Source of the DNA: Dactylosporangium aurantiacum
Lineage (GTDB): Bacteria; Actinomycetota; Actinomycetes; Mycobacteriales; Micromonosporaceae
Reading direction: 5' to 3'
Assembly (NCBI RefSeq): GCF_000716715.1
Contig: NZ_JNYJ01000088.1
Location: 1-15,105 of the forward strand
Length of the DNA stretch: 15,105 nucleotides
Below the pieces are notes generated by a model that was given only the letters and a program-made list of their open reading frames with translations, made no database searches and was not told the origin of the DNA. Positions 14,874-15,105 of the stretch are shown piece after piece. Position numbers and translations under genes: made by a program. Every line of letters begins with the position of its first letter. Position 1 is the stretch's first letter.

Positions 14874-15105
14874 CTACCTGTGCCACTTCTGGTTGCTGGC
14901 GCCGTTGCAGGTCCAGATGTGCAGCTTCGAGCCGTTGGCGGTGGCCACGTTCTGCACGTCGACGCACTTGCCCGACTGCGGGTTCACCAGGTCGCCGGCG
15001 GCGGTCAGGGTGAACTTCTGGGCGCCGGTGCCGTTGCAGGTCCACAGCTGCACGACCGCGCCGTCGGCGGTGGAGCCGCCGGACACGTCCATGCACTTGC
15101 CGAGC
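14874..15105 (-). CDS. Ricin-type beta-trefoil lectin domain protein, 3' end only
   Basis: The gene enters from the right edge, and only its last 76 or so residues are visible. It carries ricin-B repeats with the hallmark QxW: GKCMDVSGGSTADGAVVQLW then CNGTGAQKFTL, and GKCVDVQNVATANGSKLHIW then CNGASNQKWHR at the end. The repeats bind galactose or xylan-like sugars in many secreted actinomycete glycoside hydrolases, where this domain is C-terminal. The catalytic domain is outside the window, so the enzyme type is unknown. The stop (TAG 14874-14876) faces the terminator. Confidence 0.88.
   Translation of the reverse strand, partial: LGKCMDVSGGSTADGAVVQLWTCNGTGAQKFTLTAAGDLVNPQSGKCVDVQNVATANGSKLHIWTCNGASNQKWHR

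Overview
The window is very GC-rich, uses GTG as well as ATG starts, and has long open frames on both strands. It looks like an actinomycete chromosome. An LPVTG-anchored glycine-rich protein, a ricin-type lectin, a DUF2637 conjugative-element protein and SigE-like sigma remnants suggest a Micromonosporaceae or Streptomyces-like genome; that placement is inference.

Left part (1-3844): a decayed CRISPR locus. The right end of an IS21-like element (1-99) abuts, and probably split, a repeat of a small array (array 1, 100-530). A stray repeat of a second family (541-567) leads straight into a 5'-truncated, nonsense-interrupted cas1, then an apparently intact cas2, a ~180-nt leader, and a large array (array 2, 29 full repeats and 29 spacers, 1551-3648). 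Array 2 ends at the first five bases of a further repeat, exactly where a helicase C-terminal fragment begins. The two repeat families have matching hairpins with compensatory base-pair changes. No effector (interference) genes lie in the window.

Middle part (3845-9430): mobile and degraded DNA. It holds a complete IS630-family element with a TA target duplication and a probable programmed -1 frameshift at CCCAAAA. Next come a tRNA-Lys-like 3' fragment that could be an old attachment site and a three-gene operon with ATGA overlaps, including a DUF2637 protein typical of actinomycete integrative and conjugative elements. Then follow fragments of a STAND/NB-ARC-type ATPase, an IS110 transposase, a DUF4097 protein and an IS5-like transposase. 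One intact lipoprotein gene (8118-8882) sits among them.

Right part (9614-15105): ordinary chromosomal genes. A degenerate SigE-like sigma factor overlaps a 56-residue single-pass membrane protein. A Nudix hydrolase and a DinB-family protein run leftward, the latter divergent from a SLOG/LOG-like nucleotide-binding protein. A large sortase-anchored surface protein and a partial ricin-type lectin gene converge on a strong hairpin terminator.

The main interest is the CRISPR region: two covarying repeat families, a donor/recipient spacer copying event readable from repeat variants, and rearrangements joining repeats to cas1 and to a helicase gene.
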